From assembly GCF_014635825.1 (NCBI RefSeq), contig NZ_BMDO01000008.1:215062-279061 (forward strand): a stretch of 64,000 nucleotides of DNA, read 5' to 3'. Origin of the DNA: Mucilaginibacter galii (GTDB taxonomy: Bacteria; Bacteroidota; Bacteroidia; Sphingobacteriales; Sphingobacteriaceae). Shown piece after piece: positions 8,475-18,887 of the stretch (positions are counted from its first letter, which is position 1; each line of letters starts with the position of its first letter). The notes beneath the pieces were generated by a model that saw nothing but the letters and a program-made list of their open reading frames with translations, had not been told where the DNA came from and made no database searches. A program made the position numbers and the translations under genes.

Positions 8475-9062
8475 TTACTTATTCAGCCAATCCATCATTA
8501 AAGCCAGGATGCCTAAACCGGCAATTGCCTGTCGTAAGTGCTTTAAAGCAATGCTTAGCTGGTTTTTTACGGTTTGTTCGGAAAGGTTAAGCTGCTGGGC
8601 TATTTCCGTAACAGACAGGTATTCATTACGGCTTAGCTGGTAGATCAGTTTTGTTTTGGCGGGTAATTGCTCCAGCGATTGATCAACTAATTGTTGCAAT
8701 TCTTTTGCGTCTAATTGTTGTTCAACACCATTGGCTTGCGGTTCTGCCAAGGCCTGCAGCAAAACATCGTATTCTTGGCGAGTAACGTTACGCCTGATCT
8801 TATCAATGATCTTATAGCGGATAGCTGCAAAAAGAAAAGATCTTAAATTATCATTTACCGTAAGTGTGAACCTGTCTTCCCATAGTTTAACAAACAGGTC
8901 GTGCAAAACATCGCGGGCATCATCCAGATCGTAAAGTTTCGAAGCTGCAAAACCAGCAAGGCTTTCGGCATAGCGTTTATAAATCTCGCTAAATGCCATG
9001 CGATCACCATTCTTTAAAGAATGAACTAATTCCTGATCGCTGAGTTGGTTTATCGCCGACAT
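8475..9062 (-). CDS. ECF-type RNA polymerase sigma-70 factor
   Basis: The 195-residue protein contains sigma region 2 (about residues 22-90: DARDVLHDLFVKLWEDRF, RSFLFAAIRYKIIDKIRR) and region 4 (about 125-180: LPAKTKLIYQLSRNEYLSVT, helix-turn-helix EIAQQLNLSEQTVKNQLS). Length and order match the FecI-like ECF family of Bacteroidota. It is the first gene of a leftward group with FecR and the truncated receptor. Family knowledge says FecR releases it when the TonB receptor binds substrate, and it then transcribes its own receptor operon. With the receptor destroyed, its remaining targets are unknown. Confidence 0.92.
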   Translation of the reverse strand: MSAINQLSDQELVHSLKNGDRMAFSEIYKRYAESLAGFAASKLYDLDDARDVLHDLFVKLWEDRFTLTVNDNLRSFLFAAIRYKIIDKIRRNVTRQEYDVLLQALAEPQANGVEQQLDAKELQQLVDQSLEQLPAKTKLIYQLSRNEYLSVTEIAQQLNLSEQTVKNQLSIALKHLRQAIAGLGILALMMDWLNK

Positions 9063-9293
9063 CTATATTTAGCGAAGATATGCTTTAAAGACAATTTGGC
9101 AATTAGTATCACACGTTTTAGGCTAAACCAAATTGATAAACCAATCACTAATCAGTGGGTATATTAGTTAAACCCATTACTGGGTAAAATTGGGCGTATT
9201 CGGTTTGGTTGCCGGCGGAATAAGCATCATGTCAAACTTCTGAATCTAGGATCGCATGGCTGACGATAGCTTGATCCTACCAGACCAACTGTC

Positions 9294-10163
9294 CTATTTT
9301 AATTTACTCAGATTTATGAAGCTCCGGGAATATTGATTGGTATATTTTAACAGGTTAGCATCCTCCGGATCAAGCAGGTCAAAAAGCTTGCCCCGCGCGT
9401 CAATTCGATACCTGGCAAAAGAAATTACAGAAAAGATTTTAGTCCGATTAAACTGAGAAAGCTCGTAGATCAGATTACCCAGCTCTTGAAACCCGCTTGA
9501 TCTAGTTCCCCTGGCTATGTGTACAGAACCTATTTTGACAAAGACTTTAAGTAGCGCATCTTTTGCTTCGGCTATTTTATAGTTGTCTGCAAAATTGGTT
9601 TTCATGTTTTCTACTCTTGGATACCAGTTATTTTTGATTTCCTGCTCATATATCTTCTATGATGCTATCTGTTCAGCTATGATTGACCTTGCCCGAGCAT
9701 TAGTTGCTGCAATTTCAAAAAAAGATTTGATGGCTTCTGAACGAAGTAAACTGCCCGGCAGGTTATATGACTTACGGACCCTGTCTTTTTGGTATTCGGT
9801 CACAGCAAATTGATAGGCTTTTTTATAACTTTCACTTATTGCGGGTGTCTTTTTTGACATGCTGTAAAGTTCATCCAAAATATAAAGGGCTGAGTTATAA
9901 TTTTCGAAATCCAGGCCCCAAAGCTGAATGCCATTGTCTAACGCTCTGTTGGCAAACTGTTCTTCTTCCTTTCCCTGAAAAAAACCAAACGGAACACCAT
10001 TGAGGGAAGGATAACAAATGGTGTTAAAAGCGGTTAAAGATTCCTTTTTACGGTGTATGAAAGTCAGTTTCCCCGCAGTAACAGTTCCAATTTCAAGCAC
10101 TAAATATTTATAATTTTTATTTGCTAAGTAAGGCATAAGCACTATATAATGCACTTTAAGCAT
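9294..10163 (-). pseudogene. Broken gene with internal TAG, family unknown (possibly TIKI/ChaN-like)
   Basis: Two frames on the minus strand, 10163-9657 and 9605-9294, lie in the same phase and are separated only by a TAG at 9655-9657 and 16 sense codons (KIYEQEIKNNWYPRVEN). Read through, they give about 289 residues. Segments such as NYKYLVLEIGTVTA, NGIQLWGLDFENYN and VKIGSVHIARGTRSSGFQEL resemble proteins of the ChaN/TIKI or erythromycin-esterase type, in which a Leu-Glu motif and a late Gly-x-x-His occur; this comparison is weak. The frame stays open upstream of the first ATG back to about 10232 (TAA), so the N-terminus may also be lost. The stop makes it a probable pseudogene. Confidence 0.55.
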
Positions 10164-10329
10164 AAATTTTAAAAGACTTACGTATCCCCTTCTTCTGAGT
10201 GTCTTGTCCTGATATAGCTTGTCACAATCTTAAAATCGTATTAGGACAGAAGCTTTCCACATGTCAGAACCAATTATCTGATGAAGTCATTATCAACAAA
10301 AAAGTATCGTGCACATATCCTCCCTTTAT

Positions 10330-11352
10330 TTACGACGCTTTTCGATCAGAACTCATTATAGCATCCACATTTCCAGGATATTCTTCCGTAATCGCACTAA
10401 CTTTATTTAGAACGGACAGCTCTTGGGATGAGAACTTGATATCTAATGCCTTTAAATTATCTGTCAGTTGGCTGATTTTGGTGGCTCCGATAATGATTGA
10501 GGTAACCACGGGCTGATGCAGTAACCATGCTAAGGATAATTGAGCAAATGAACTGTTCTTTTCTTCAACCATTGGCTTCATTGCTTCAAAAATAGCTTGC
10601 AGGCGGTCGTGGTTTATAAACTGCTGTTTAAAATTATCAATTCTACCGGTTCCTTTTTCTTTAGCATCTTTTTGATACTTGCCAGTTAGCCATCCGCTTG
10701 CTAGCGGGCTCCACACTAGCAAACCTACATTTTGATCTCTTAGAAGCGGAACCATTTCACGTTCTAATTCCCGGCCGACAATGGAATAATTTGCCTGCAA
10801 CGACGCAAACCTTTCCAGCTTATTATATTGTGAGTGGGCCAATGTTTTCATGAGGTTCCAGGCAGTCATATTACTGGCCCCTGTATAGCGCACCTTGCCG
10901 CTCTTGACCAGGACATCCAATGTTTCAAGAGTTTCCCCCACAGGGGTTAATGGGTCAGCACTATGGATCTGATACAGGTCTATATAATCTGTTTTCAGTC
11001 GTATTAAACTTGCTTCCACTTGCTGAATAATGTGTTTTCGGGAAAGGCCCCGATCATTAACACCGTTGCCCATACCACCTCTCACTTTCGTTGCAATCAC
11101 CAGATCATCTCTGTTGATTGACAGGTTTTTGACGGCCTGTCCGATCATTTCCTCAGATAGTCCTTCTGAATATACATTGGCCGTATCAATGAAATTAATA
11201 CCGTGTTCCAGGGCCACCTTAAATTGTTCGTCTACTGCCGCTTGGTCTAAAGTTCCCATAACCTTGAAAAAACCTTTGCCACCATAGTTCATGGTGCCCA
11301 AACCGATCACAGATACCTTTAAACCCGTGCTACCTAATATTTTATAGTTCAT
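10330..11352 (-). CDS. Aldo/keto reductase
   Basis: A 340-residue NADPH-dependent aldo/keto reductase of the (alpha/beta)8-barrel superfamily, reducing aldehydes or ketones to alcohols. The catalytic tetrad is visible: Asp56 and Tyr61 in FIDTANVYSEG, Lys89 in VIATKVRGG and His130 in YIDLYQIHSADP. The C-terminal cofactor segment PVVTSIIIGATKISQLTDNL is also present, and the length is normal. It is the last gene of a leftward group after an SDR gene and an AraC regulator, with only 5 bp between it and the AraC stop, so the two are very likely co-transcribed. The substrate is unknown. It resembles the YajO/YakC-type group of soluble AKRs. Confidence 0.93.
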   Translation of the reverse strand: MNYKILGSTGLKVSVIGLGTMNYGGKGFFKVMGTLDQAAVDEQFKVALEHGINFIDTANVYSEGLSEEMIGQAVKNLSINRDDLVIATKVRGGMGNGVNDRGLSRKHIIQQVEASLIRLKTDYIDLYQIHSADPLTPVGETLETLDVLVKSGKVRYTGASNMTAWNLMKTLAHSQYNKLERFASLQANYSIVGRELEREMVPLLRDQNVGLLVWSPLASGWLTGKYQKDAKEKGTGRIDNFKQQFINHDRLQAIFEAMKPMVEEKNSSFAQLSLAWLLHQPVVTSIIIGATKISQLTDNLKALDIKFSSQELSVLNKVSAITEEYPGNVDAIMSSDRKAS

Positions 11353-11357
11353 GTTTA

Positions 11358-12272
11358 TTAATTGAAAGATTGCCTGAACTCCAGCGGAGACATACTGGTT
11401 TTATTTTTAAACAGTTTATTAAAGGATTGCGGAAACTCAAATCCTAACCTGAATGCGATTTCGCTAACAGACAAGTCGGTATTAGCCAAGATATCCTTTG
11501 CTTTTTCGATGAGTTTATTGTGGATGTGCTGCTGCGTATTCTGCCCGGTTGTTGCGCGCAGCATATCACTCAAATAGCTTGCAGATACGTTGAGTCCTTC
11601 AGCTAAATTGTTAACTGTTATTAAGCCCGTCGCTGAACTCTCTTCAAAATGATCTGCTAACTTTTTCTCAAACTTTGCAAGCAGGTCATTATTTGCCATT
11701 TTTCTGGTTACGAATTGCCTGTTATAAAACCTGTTGCAGTAATTCAATAGCAGATCCAGGTTTGATACGATGACATCTGCGCTAAAATTGTCAATCCTGG
11801 ATTCGTATTCATTTTGAATATTCCGTACTAAACTCTCAATCAGTTTTTCCTCTTCGTCGGAGAGGTGCAGTGCCTCATTAACATCATAAGCAAAGAAGCC
11901 GTAGTTTTTGATGGACTTACCTAAGGGATAATTTCGGATCAGGTCCGGATGAAACATCAGTGACCAGCCATCATTATCTCTTTCATCCCCCTGATCAACA
12001 GCGATAATCTGGCCGGGAGCGGAAAAAGTCATTGTTCCATTATCAAAGTCGTAGTAATTGCGGCCATATCTTAATTGTCCCTGAAAACTTCTTTTAATGG
12101 AAATATTATAGAAGTTAAGCAACATGCGATGAATACCGCCTGCGGAGGCAGGTGGCTCATGAGCATGATTGATCAAGGTGATAAGCGGATTCTTTGGCGC
12201 GGGCAAAGATAGTAACCGGTGCACTTCTGAAACGGAATTGATGTTTTTGATGGGCAAATCTTGCTTACTCAT
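11358..12272 (-). CDS. AraC-family transcriptional regulator with an in-frame repeat insert
   Basis: A 304-residue regulator with an N-terminal cupin-like sensor (about residues 45-175, including FSAPGQIIAVDQGDERDNDG) and a C-terminal AraC DNA-binding domain (about 205-304) with two helix-turn-helix units: NNLAEGLNVSASYLSDML and VSEIAFRLGFEFPQSFNKLF. The sequence fits regulators that control neighbouring aldo/keto reductase and SDR genes in Bacteroidota. It lies between these two genes, 74 bp behind the SDR and 5 bp before the AKR. Residues 39-46 (EPPASAGG) are encoded by a GC-rich palindrome (12136-12155) of a dispersed repeat type, so the repeat has entered the gene without breaking the frame. 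The effector is unknown. Confidence 0.9.
   Translation of the reverse strand: MSKQDLPIKNINSVSEVHRLLSLPAPKNPLITLINHAHEPPASAGGIHRMLLNFYNISIKRSFQGQLRYGRNYYDFDNGTMTFSAPGQIIAVDQGDERDNDGWSLMFHPDLIRNYPLGKSIKNYGFFAYDVNEALHLSDEEEKLIESLVRNIQNEYESRIDNFSADVIVSNLDLLLNYCNRFYNRQFVTRKMANNDLLAKFEKKLADHFEESSATGLITVNNLAEGLNVSASYLSDMLRATTGQNTQQHIHNKLIEKAKDILANTDLSVSEIAFRLGFEFPQSFNKLFKNKTSMSPLEFRQSFN
12136..12155. repeat. Palindromic GC-rich element inside the AraC gene
   Basis: CCGCCTGCGGAGGCAGGTGG forms an 8-bp stem (one G-T pair) with a GGAG loop. Read on the gene strand it encodes Pro-Pro-Ala-Ser-Ala-Gly-Gly. Related CCTCCGGCAGG/CCTCCTGCAGG strings occur at 13460-13480 and 59620-59640. I infer a REP-like family tolerated in an exposed N-terminal loop. 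Confidence 0.55.
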
Positions 12273-12346
12273 GATTATAATTAATATAAACAGAAAAGCC
12301 CGGAATTACTTTTCTGTATAGAGGGTTTATAATGCGTACCTGTCTT

Positions 12347-13102
12347 CTATTTGAAACCACCGGACACTTCAATAAACTGGCCGGTAATTATAGCTGAGTC
12401 ATCAGAAGCAAGAAACACGGCCATTTTTCCTATATCATCAGGCTCAGCCATGCGTCCCATGGCACTTCTAGAAACCATTTGTTTGATTGCGTCTGATTCT
12501 GCGTCTGCGCCCAATTTTGCCACTCCTTCGGTGAATACACCGCCCGGTTGAATGGCATTGACCCTGATCTTTTGAGGCCCTAGTTCCTGCGACAAGGCCC
12601 TGGTAATAGCGTCAACTGCACCTTTGGAGGCTGCATAAGCTACGGAATAAGGTTCAGGCCGGGTACTGGCGAAGGAACTGATATTAATGATACTACCACC
12701 TTTACTACTGATCAATTTTACCGCTTCCTGAGTGGTAAGTAGAATCCCTAAAACGTTGATATCAAAAATCCTTCGGTAAGATTCTTCAGTAAACTGTTCT
12801 AATAATGCAAACTCGTAAATGCCGGCATTGTTTACCAGTACATCAAACGCGCCAAATTCTTTTAAAGTCTCCTGGAATAATCTCACCACATCCATTTGCT
12901 TTGACATATCACCTTGAATTGCAACAGCTGTTCCACCAATTTCTCTAATTCCAGCTACAACCTTGTCAGCACTTTCTTTACTCGATGCATAATTCACAAC
13001 AACTTTTGCACCTGACGCTGCCATCTGTTTTGCAATTCCAGCACCGATGCCCTTGGAGGCACCTGTTACAATGACTACTTTATTCTCTAATTTATCGCTC
13101 AT
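12347..13102 (-). CDS. Short-chain dehydrogenase/reductase (SDR)
   Basis: A classical 251-residue SDR. The cofactor motif TGASKGIG is at residues 13-20, the structural NNAG at 91-94, and the catalytic residues are Ser142/143 (INISSF), Tyr156 and Lys160 (YAASK). The late PGG and the C-terminal FIEVSGGFK complete the fold. The family reduces carbonyls or oxidises alcohols with NAD(P)(H), and its closest named type is FabG-like 3-oxoacyl reductase. Its place in an AraC-controlled redox operon points to detoxification or secondary metabolism more than to fatty-acid synthesis. It is the first gene of the leftward group; a long noncoding stretch lies upstream. Confidence 0.93.
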   Translation of the reverse strand: MSDKLENKVVIVTGASKGIGAGIAKQMAASGAKVVVNYASSKESADKVVAGIREIGGTAVAIQGDMSKQMDVVRLFQETLKEFGAFDVLVNNAGIYEFALLEQFTEESYRRIFDINVLGILLTTQEAVKLISSKGGSIINISSFASTRPEPYSVAYAASKGAVDAITRALSQELGPQKIRVNAIQPGGVFTEGVAKLGADAESDAIKQMVSRSAMGRMAEPDDIGKMAVFLASDDSAIITGQFIEVSGGFK

Positions 13103-13919
13103 CTTACTTTGATTTTGTTAACTCAAAGGTCTGGTGTTAATAATGGATAAAAGTATCCAGACCAAAGTTAGTTGTGTCCAAAACAAGTGTAGCATGTAAT
13201 GTGTGGATAAACCACAGCTAATTGATCCTGCTTGGCCAATTTCAAAATGACCACCTTGAATGCTTAAGTTCAAGATTTTAAGAAAAGAAAGAAACTTGGC
13301 CAAGAGTGGTCAGTACTACTGGTGTATCCTGGCAGGGAAGAAGTATAAGAAATTAATAAGGAGAAGAGGCTAATCAAGGATATTTTTCATTGCGCCGACC
13401 GCTTCGCTAAATAAGAGTTCCTAAAATCTTTTTGCCGTTGCCTGCGGCCCGCGCTCGCTGCTGTATCTGCCTCCGGCAGGGTGCCGCGGTGATCGCTAAC
13501 GGTATTACCCTTCGGACTCTTGAGCCAAGTGTTATAGATTCGAGTCTTGAACCCGCTAGTAAAAACGTCGATTTCTAACAAAAAAGGCGGAGTTTGCTTT
13601 GGGCAAACTATTAAGTATAATTCTAATAATTGATGAACAATGAGATAGGCAATGAATAACAAAATCACCTTCAACTCAAAACCTTCAGAAAGTCACCCTA
13701 ATGAACAGCTGATGCTCTAGAGTATTCAAGATTTTCAAATGCTTTAAAATATGCAAGCTACTTTAGCCTGCCACCCTCTGCTCGGTTCAGCGAGCTGAAA
13801 TTATAACATGCAGATAAGGAATTGTAAAGCATAATTTCGCTTTCATAACGATGTAATTAGTTGGTTTAATATCGTAACTTTACTAATCCAATTATAAAAA
13901 GATCTTTATTATTGATCAT
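13103..13919. other. Intergenic region with structured repeat, no gene
   Basis: About 800 bp separates the divergent SDR and SusR-like genes. A GC-rich patch at 13390-13520 (with GCCTGCGGCCCGCGCTCGCTGC and the repeat at 13460) stands out from the AT-rich surroundings and looks like a folded dispersed repeat. A minus-strand frame from 13674 to 13387 spans it, but its second half is simply the repeat read as protein. The region must hold the promoters of both divergent genes. Confidence 0.5.
13460..13480. repeat. Dispersed GC-rich repeat, copy 1
   Basis: GCTGTATCTGCC followed by TCCGGCAGG is matched at 20 of 21 positions by 59620-59640, and the similarity continues more loosely for about 40 bp (GTGCCGC...AT.GCT...CCTTCGG versus ATGACGC...ATTGCT...CCTCCGG). 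CCTCCGGCAGG-type palindromes are a known sort of intergenic repeat in Bacteroidota; function unknown. Confidence 0.6.
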
Positions 13920-15635
13920 ATGTATAGCTATTGTAGGGTAAGACTTAGAATAATAACCTTGGTTTGTTTGTGCTTTTGCCAGATATTCATGGTTCAAAGA
14001 GTTTGTGCCAATAATTACTCTGATAGCTTAAAGCACGTTTTGGACAATGTCTTAGATCATAAGCAGGTTTATGATCAAAAAAATCTTGCAAAAATAAAAC
14101 AGATTAAAGGAAAATTAAATTCAAAGGAACTTTCGTCTGCACTCAGATACCTGTTGTATAAGCAATTGTTCAATGCCTACAAATCTTTCGTACACGATTC
14201 AGCTTACGTTTATTGTAAGCAGTTAAATAGCAGTGCCGGTTTGCTTAAAGATGCTAATAAAATAAATGAAGCCCGAGTTCAAATGGGATTTGTATTGGTT
14301 TCGGCAGGCCTGTTCAGAGAAGGGTTAGATACGCTGAATACAGTTGACTTAAAGCACCTGAACCCAACCCAGCGTTATGAATACTTGTTTTTGAAAGCCA
14401 GAACCTACTTTGACATGGCCGATTTTTACAAAATCAAGTATTTTTATAACCGGTACTATACACAAGGGCAGCTCACATGCGATACTATTATCAAGCAAGC
14501 CCCGGCCGGCTCTTATGCTTCTTTATCTGCAATCGGATTAAAATCCATACGTAACGAAAATTTCAAGGAAGCCTTACAAGCCTACCATAAAATCCTCAAA
14601 ATATCACAATCTTTTCAGGACAGTGCAATTAATTTAAGTTGTTTGAGTTATACGTTATTCCGTTCAAGAGAGAAGGATATGGGCCTTTCGGCGTTACTGC
14701 AGGCAGCTATTATTGATATTTCGCATTCTACCAAAGAATCGGTAGCCTTAACCAACTTGGCCAATCACTTCTATGAAAAAGGCGATACTAAGGCCGCTTT
14801 TAATTATATCAATAATGCCATAGCTGATGCAAACTATTACGGTGCCAGACATCGGGAGGCAGCTATCAGCAATATCATGCCGCTTATTGAAAAGGAAAAG
14901 ATCAATGGCATAGAAAAGCAGAAGCGATCGTTAATGATCTATGCGTCAATCATCACCTTGCTGATCGTTATCGTGATTGTATTCGCTTTTATTACTTCGA
15001 ACCAGCTTAAGAGGCTCCGAATCGCCGATCAGCAAATTATTAATAAAAATAACGACTTAAACGCAGCCAATGAAGCTTTGACACAGGTAAATACTACGCT
15101 GGATACGGCAAACCGTTCCTTATCAAAAATGAATGCAAAGCTTGACGAGGTAAACCTGATCAAAGATGAATACATCGGGTACTTTTTCAACGTTCACTCC
15201 GACTACATCGAAAGAATTGACCGGTTGAAGCGGTCCATCGAAAAAAACATTAAGGACAAAAGCTATAACGAAGTATTGCATACCCTCCACAAACTGAATA
15301 CTAATATAGAGCGCGATAACCTATCACACAGTTTCGATAAAGTATTCCTGTCTTTATTTCCCAATTTTGTGGAAGACTTTAATGCCTTATTTGACCTGAA
15401 TCACCAAATACACCTGAACGATGGTCAGTTACTAAATACCGAACTTCGCATTTTTGCCCTGATCAGGTTAGGAATTGATGATAATGAAAGCATAGCCAAA
15501 ATACTGAATTACTCGGTTAATACCATTTATACTTATAAGACAAAGGTTAAAAACCGATCATTTATCCCGAACGAAGTATTTGAAAATAAAATCATACTCA
15601 TCAAAGCTGTCAAGGAGTTTGCTGATCTGAGTTGA
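13920..15635 (+). CDS. SusR-like membrane regulator (TPR sensor with DUF6377)
   Basis: A 571-residue protein with an N-terminal signal/anchor (about residues 8-30), a periplasmic alpha-helical repeat region (about 33-335) of TPR-like helices, and one membrane helix (about 338-362, [20 protein letters not shown]). A cytoplasmic coiled coil follows (about 370-420, with repeated Asn-Leu/Leu-Asn-x-Ala), then a C-terminal domain ending in a LuxR-like helix-turn-helix ([40 protein letters not shown]). This is the layout of DUF6377 regulators, to which Bacteroides SusR, the maltose-responsive activator of starch genes, is related. It stands directly upstream of a starch-type SusCDE-amylase operon on the same strand, so I infer it senses oligosaccharide in the periplasm and activates that operon. 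Confidence 0.8.
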   Translation: MYSYCRVRLRIITLVCLCFCQIFMVQRVCANNYSDSLKHVLDNVLDHKQVYDQKNLAKIKQIKGKLNSKELSSALRYLLYKQLFNAYKSFVHDSAYVYCKQLNSSAGLLKDANKINEARVQMGFVLVSAGLFREGLDTLNTVDLKHLNPTQRYEYLFLKARTYFDMADFYKIKYFYNRYYTQGQLTCDTIIKQAPAGSYASLSAIGLKSIRNENFKEALQAYHKILKISQSFQDSAINLSCLSYTLFRSREKDMGLSALLQAAIIDISHSTKESVALTNLANHFYEKGDTKAAFNYINNAIADANYYGARHREAAISNIMPLIEKEKINGIEKQKRSLMIYASIITLLIVIVIVFAFITSNQLKRLRIADQQIINKNNDLNAANEALTQVNTTLDTANRSLSKMNAKLDEVNLIKDEYIGYFFNVHSDYIERIDRLKRSIEKNIKDKSYNEVLHTLHKLNTNIERDNLSHSFDKVFLSLFPNFVEDFNALFDLNHQIHLNDGQLLNTELRIFALIRLGIDDNESIAKILNYSVNTIYTYKTKVKNRSFIPNEVFENKIILIKAVKEFADLS

Positions 15636-15832
15636 AGCCGTATATTATAATCAAAATTCTTGCAATTTGTAACGCCAAGCACCGATGTCTAGCGGTCGCT
15701 AATGACTCTGCGTTGATATAATAACTTTTAATTTTCTATATATTCTATTAATGGATTCATACATAAGTATCTGCTAATTAGATTATTGATGGTTATTTAG
15801 GTAGGCTATCTTTAATATCGCTCTTCATACTA

Positions 15833-15865
15833 TTTGCCGCAACCCACCTGGCTCTCCTACATTTG
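15833..15865 (+). promoter_or_regulatory. Predicted promoter of the susC operon
   Basis: TTTG at 15833-15836 and TACATTTG at 15858-15865 match the Bacteroidetes -33 (TTTG) and -7 (TAnnTTTG) boxes with a 21-bp spacer, within the usual range. Transcription would start near 15870, giving a leader of about 50 nt before the susC start at 15922. It is the only full match in the 286 bp behind the regulator gene. Confidence 0.6.
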
Positions 15866-15921
15866 GGCATGGCTATGATCTAAACGTGGCCGAAAGTTTT
15901 TTACCAATTAAACCATTTTTA

Positions 15922-18879
15922 ATGAAGAAGATTTACTTGTATAAGTATGGCCTTGCCATGCTGTTCCTGATGTGTGCAATACACTCTTTTGCACAAAACA
16001 CTTTTACCGGAAAGGTGCTTGACGAAACTAAACAGCCCTTAGTGGGAGCAACGGTGCGTTCTAAAGAAGGTAGCCAGTCAACGGTTACTGATGTAAACGG
16101 GGTTTTCAAGCTCGTTAATGCTGCGGCAGGCCAGATAACTGTCACTATTACCTTTGTGGGGTATGATGTTACTGAACAGGTGTTGAGTCCGGGTATTAAT
16201 GCCACCATTCAACTTAAGCCAAGTTCCCGTAATCTTAATGATGTGGTTGTCGTTGGATATGGAACAGCCCGTAAATCCGATCTTACCGGTTCAGTCTCTA
16301 ATGTAACCAGTAAGGATTTAAACCCCGGGCCGATCACCAATCCTTTGCAACAATTAGAAGGCAAGGCCGCCGGCGTAGATATCACGCAGAGTGGCAGTGA
16401 ACCAGGCACTGCCCCAACGGTACGCATACGTGGTATTACTTCATTGCAAGGTGGAAACGACCCGTTGGTGGTCGTGGATGGCGTTCAAGGCAATATGGAT
16501 CTATTTAATCAGGTGCCCCCCAGCGAAATAGCGTCGGTAGACATCTTAAAAGATGCATCGGCCACGGCCATTTATGGTTCTCGCGGTGCACCGGGTGTAA
16601 TCATCGTTACGACTAAGAAGTCCGCCGCAGGTAAAACTTCGGTAGAGTATACTGAAAATTCATCTCTCGATGTAATTGCCAAAAAACTACAGTTTTTAGA
16701 TGCAGCGCAATGGACGCAAGAAGCCAATTCTTTAGGTGTGGATGTATCGGCTAATCATGGTTCCAATACCGACTGGTATAATTTGCTTACCCGCAATGGT
16801 TATACTCAAAACCATACGCTGGCATTTGGCGGCGGTGCCAACGGTTTCAATTATCGTGCATCTTTAACGGCTATTAACCAGAGTGGAACGGTTATCAATT
16901 CTAAATTCAGCAACTACATTGGCAGGATTACCGCAACACAAAAAGCGTTGGATGATAAGCTTACACTGACCATGAATTTGAACAGCGGTACGAATTACTA
17001 TACCTATAGTCCGACCGGGGTAGGAAATGCTGCTTTTACCTCTAACCTGATCACACAGGCTTATGTGGCACGGCCGACCGACCCGGTGTATAATACGAAT
17101 GGAAATTATTATGTAGACCCGAATGTCTTTCAATATAGTAACCCCTATGCAGTTGCACAAACGGTGAGTAACAACAACCAAATCAATAACCTTTTTGGCA
17201 GCCTGAGAGCTGACCTGGAGATCTATAAGGGATTATCCGTCGGTTGGTTTGGCAGTTGGCGTAAAATTGATTCAAATAACGGTTACTATGCACCCGCCGC
17301 TTCAACACTAACCAGTGCGGTAAGTTATAACGGCCAGGCACATATTAACAATGCACATACCGATGAGAAGTTAATGGATATCAATCTGGGCTACAAACGC
17401 GACTTTGGTGTTAATCACCTGGATGCTGTTTTGGTTTATGAGTGGCAGCAGCAAACCTACAATGGTAGTTATTCAGCAGCACGGGGCTTTATTAATGATA
17501 TTGCAACTTATAATGCCTTACAGTTGGGCACCTTGGCAAATGCCCAAACAGGCGATGTATCGTCATATAAAAACGACAGGAGCCTGATCTCATTTTTAGG
17601 CCGGGTTAATTATAGTTATAACAACCGTTATCTGTTAACTGCCAGTTTCAGGCGCGATGGTTCAACCGTATTTGGCGCAAATAACAAATGGGGAAACTTC
17701 CCTTCTGCATCACTGGCCTGGCGGATAGATCAGGAAGATTTCATGAAAAGTCAGCGTCTATTCAGCAACCTTAAGTTTCGGGTGGGTTATGGTGTGACCG
17801 GTAATCAGCAAGGCTTATTTCCTCAAAACTCAATACCCTTAGTAGGGCAAAATCCTACCAGTCCAACGGTATATTTTGGAGGAGCACTGATATCCAACTA
17901 TGCACCCAGCCAAAATGCTAATCCCGATTTAAAATGGGAAACTAAAAAGCAAACTAATATAGGTGTAGATTTCGGTTTTTTCGGCGACAGGTTAACCGGT
18001 ACCGTGGATGCATTTACATCTAATACGGATAATTTGCTGTATAACTACACGGTTCCTTTAATCGGTCAATTTTTGACCAATAGCATTATTGCTAATGTGG
18101 GTAGTTTACAAAATCGCGGATTAGAGCTAACCTTAAGCTACGATGTGATCAGGGGTAAAGACACCAGGTTAACCCTTGCGGGTAACGGAACATTGTTGAA
18201 AAATAAAGTATTATCCTTAGGTGGTAATATACAAGGGTTTGATGTGGCTACCGACTACGTAAGCTTAGGCTCTAACGCATATTTACAGGTTGGAAAGCCG
18301 GTAGGATCCTATCGTATCCTCCAGCACCTGGGGAAAGATGCCAACAATGCAGAAACCTACGTGACGCAAAATGTAAATGGAGTTCCTGATCTGAGCGACC
18401 GTAGTGCAGATAGGGCAGATGCAGGACAATCGTTGCCCAAATATACATATGCATTTACCCCAAGCTTTACCTATAAAAACTTTGATGCCTCAATGGTTTG
18501 GCGTGGTTCGGGTGGTAATAAAATTTACAATGGGGTGCGTCAGCAATTTAGCATTCTGCAATACATCGGTAAATCAAACGTGCTGCAAAGTGCTATACCG
18601 CTGGGTATCGAATCGGCCCAATACAATTCAGACCTTTGGTTAGAAGATGGTGACTATGTAAGATGGCAAAACCTCTCCATAGGTTATAGGTTCAACCTGA
18701 CCAAGGTTAAATATGTTAACGCCCTGCGTTTATCAGTGACCGGCCAAAACCTTGCTCTGATTACTAAATACAAAGGTCTTGACCCCGAATTGGTAGGCTC
18801 AAACCTATCGGGCGGCGACTACGGTATCTATCCACGTACCCGCACATTCTCCGTAGGGTTAAATGTTATTTTCAAATAA
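15922..18879 (+). CDS. SusC/RagA-type TonB-linked outer-membrane transporter
   Basis: From the ATG at 15922, which gives a clean signal peptide (MKKIYLYKYGLAMLFLMCAI ... FAQ), the protein has 985 residues. After the signal comes a carboxypeptidase-regulatory-like domain (TGKVLDETKQPLVGATVRSK), then the TonB box region and plug (NDVVVVGYGTARKSDLTGSV; PLVVVDG; VDILKDASATAIYGSRGAPG) and a long beta-barrel ending in a Phe/Lys terminus. No STN domain is present, so control is through the SusR-like protein and not through ECF/FecR. It forms the import channel for oligosaccharides, closed by the SusD lipoprotein encoded 8 bp downstream. An upstream in-frame ATG at 15886 would spoil the signal peptide. 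Confidence 0.95.
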   Translation: MKKIYLYKYGLAMLFLMCAIHSFAQNTFTGKVLDETKQPLVGATVRSKEGSQSTVTDVNGVFKLVNAAAGQITVTITFVGYDVTEQVLSPGINATIQLKPSSRNLNDVVVVGYGTARKSDLTGSVSNVTSKDLNPGPITNPLQQLEGKAAGVDITQSGSEPGTAPTVRIRGITSLQGGNDPLVVVDGVQGNMDLFNQVPPSEIASVDILKDASATAIYGSRGAPGVIIVTTKKSAAGKTSVEYTENSSLDVIAKKLQFLDAAQWTQEANSLGVDVSANHGSNTDWYNLLTRNGYTQNHTLAFGGGANGFNYRASLTAINQSGTVINSKFSNYIGRITATQKALDDKLTLTMNLNSGTNYYTYSPTGVGNAAFTSNLITQAYVARPTDPVYNTNGNYYVDPNVFQYSNPYAVAQTVSNNNQINNLFGSLRADLEIYKGLSVGWFGSWRKIDSNNGYYAPAASTLTSAVSYNGQAHINNAHTDEKLMDINLGYKRDFGVNHLDAVLVYEWQQQTYNGSYSAARGFINDIATYNALQLGTLANAQTGDVSSYKNDRSLISFLGRVNYSYNNRYLLTASFRRDGSTVFGANNKWGNFPSASLAWRIDQEDFMKSQRLFSNLKFRVGYGVTGNQQGLFPQNSIPLVGQNPTSPTVYFGGALISNYAPSQNANPDLKWETKKQTNIGVDFGFFGDRLTGTVDAFTSNTDNLLYNYTVPLIGQFLTNSIIANVGSLQNRGLELTLSYDVIRGKDTRLTLAGNGTLLKNKVLSLGGNIQGFDVATDYVSLGSNAYLQVGKPVGSYRILQHLGKDANNAETYVTQNVNGVPDLSDRSADRADAGQSLPKYTYAFTPSFTYKNFDASMVWRGSGGNKIYNGVRQQFSILQYIGKSNVLQSAIPLGIESAQYNSDLWLEDGDYVRWQNLSIGYRFNLTKVKYVNALRLSVTGQNLALITKYKGLDPELVGSNLSGGDYGIYPRTRTFSVGLNVIFK

Positions 18880-18887
18880 TAATGATC

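Noticed and set aside
13387..13674. Minus-strand frame of 95 codons with a hydrophobic start
   Set aside because: Its second half is the GC-rich dispersed repeat read as protein, and the first half has no family character.
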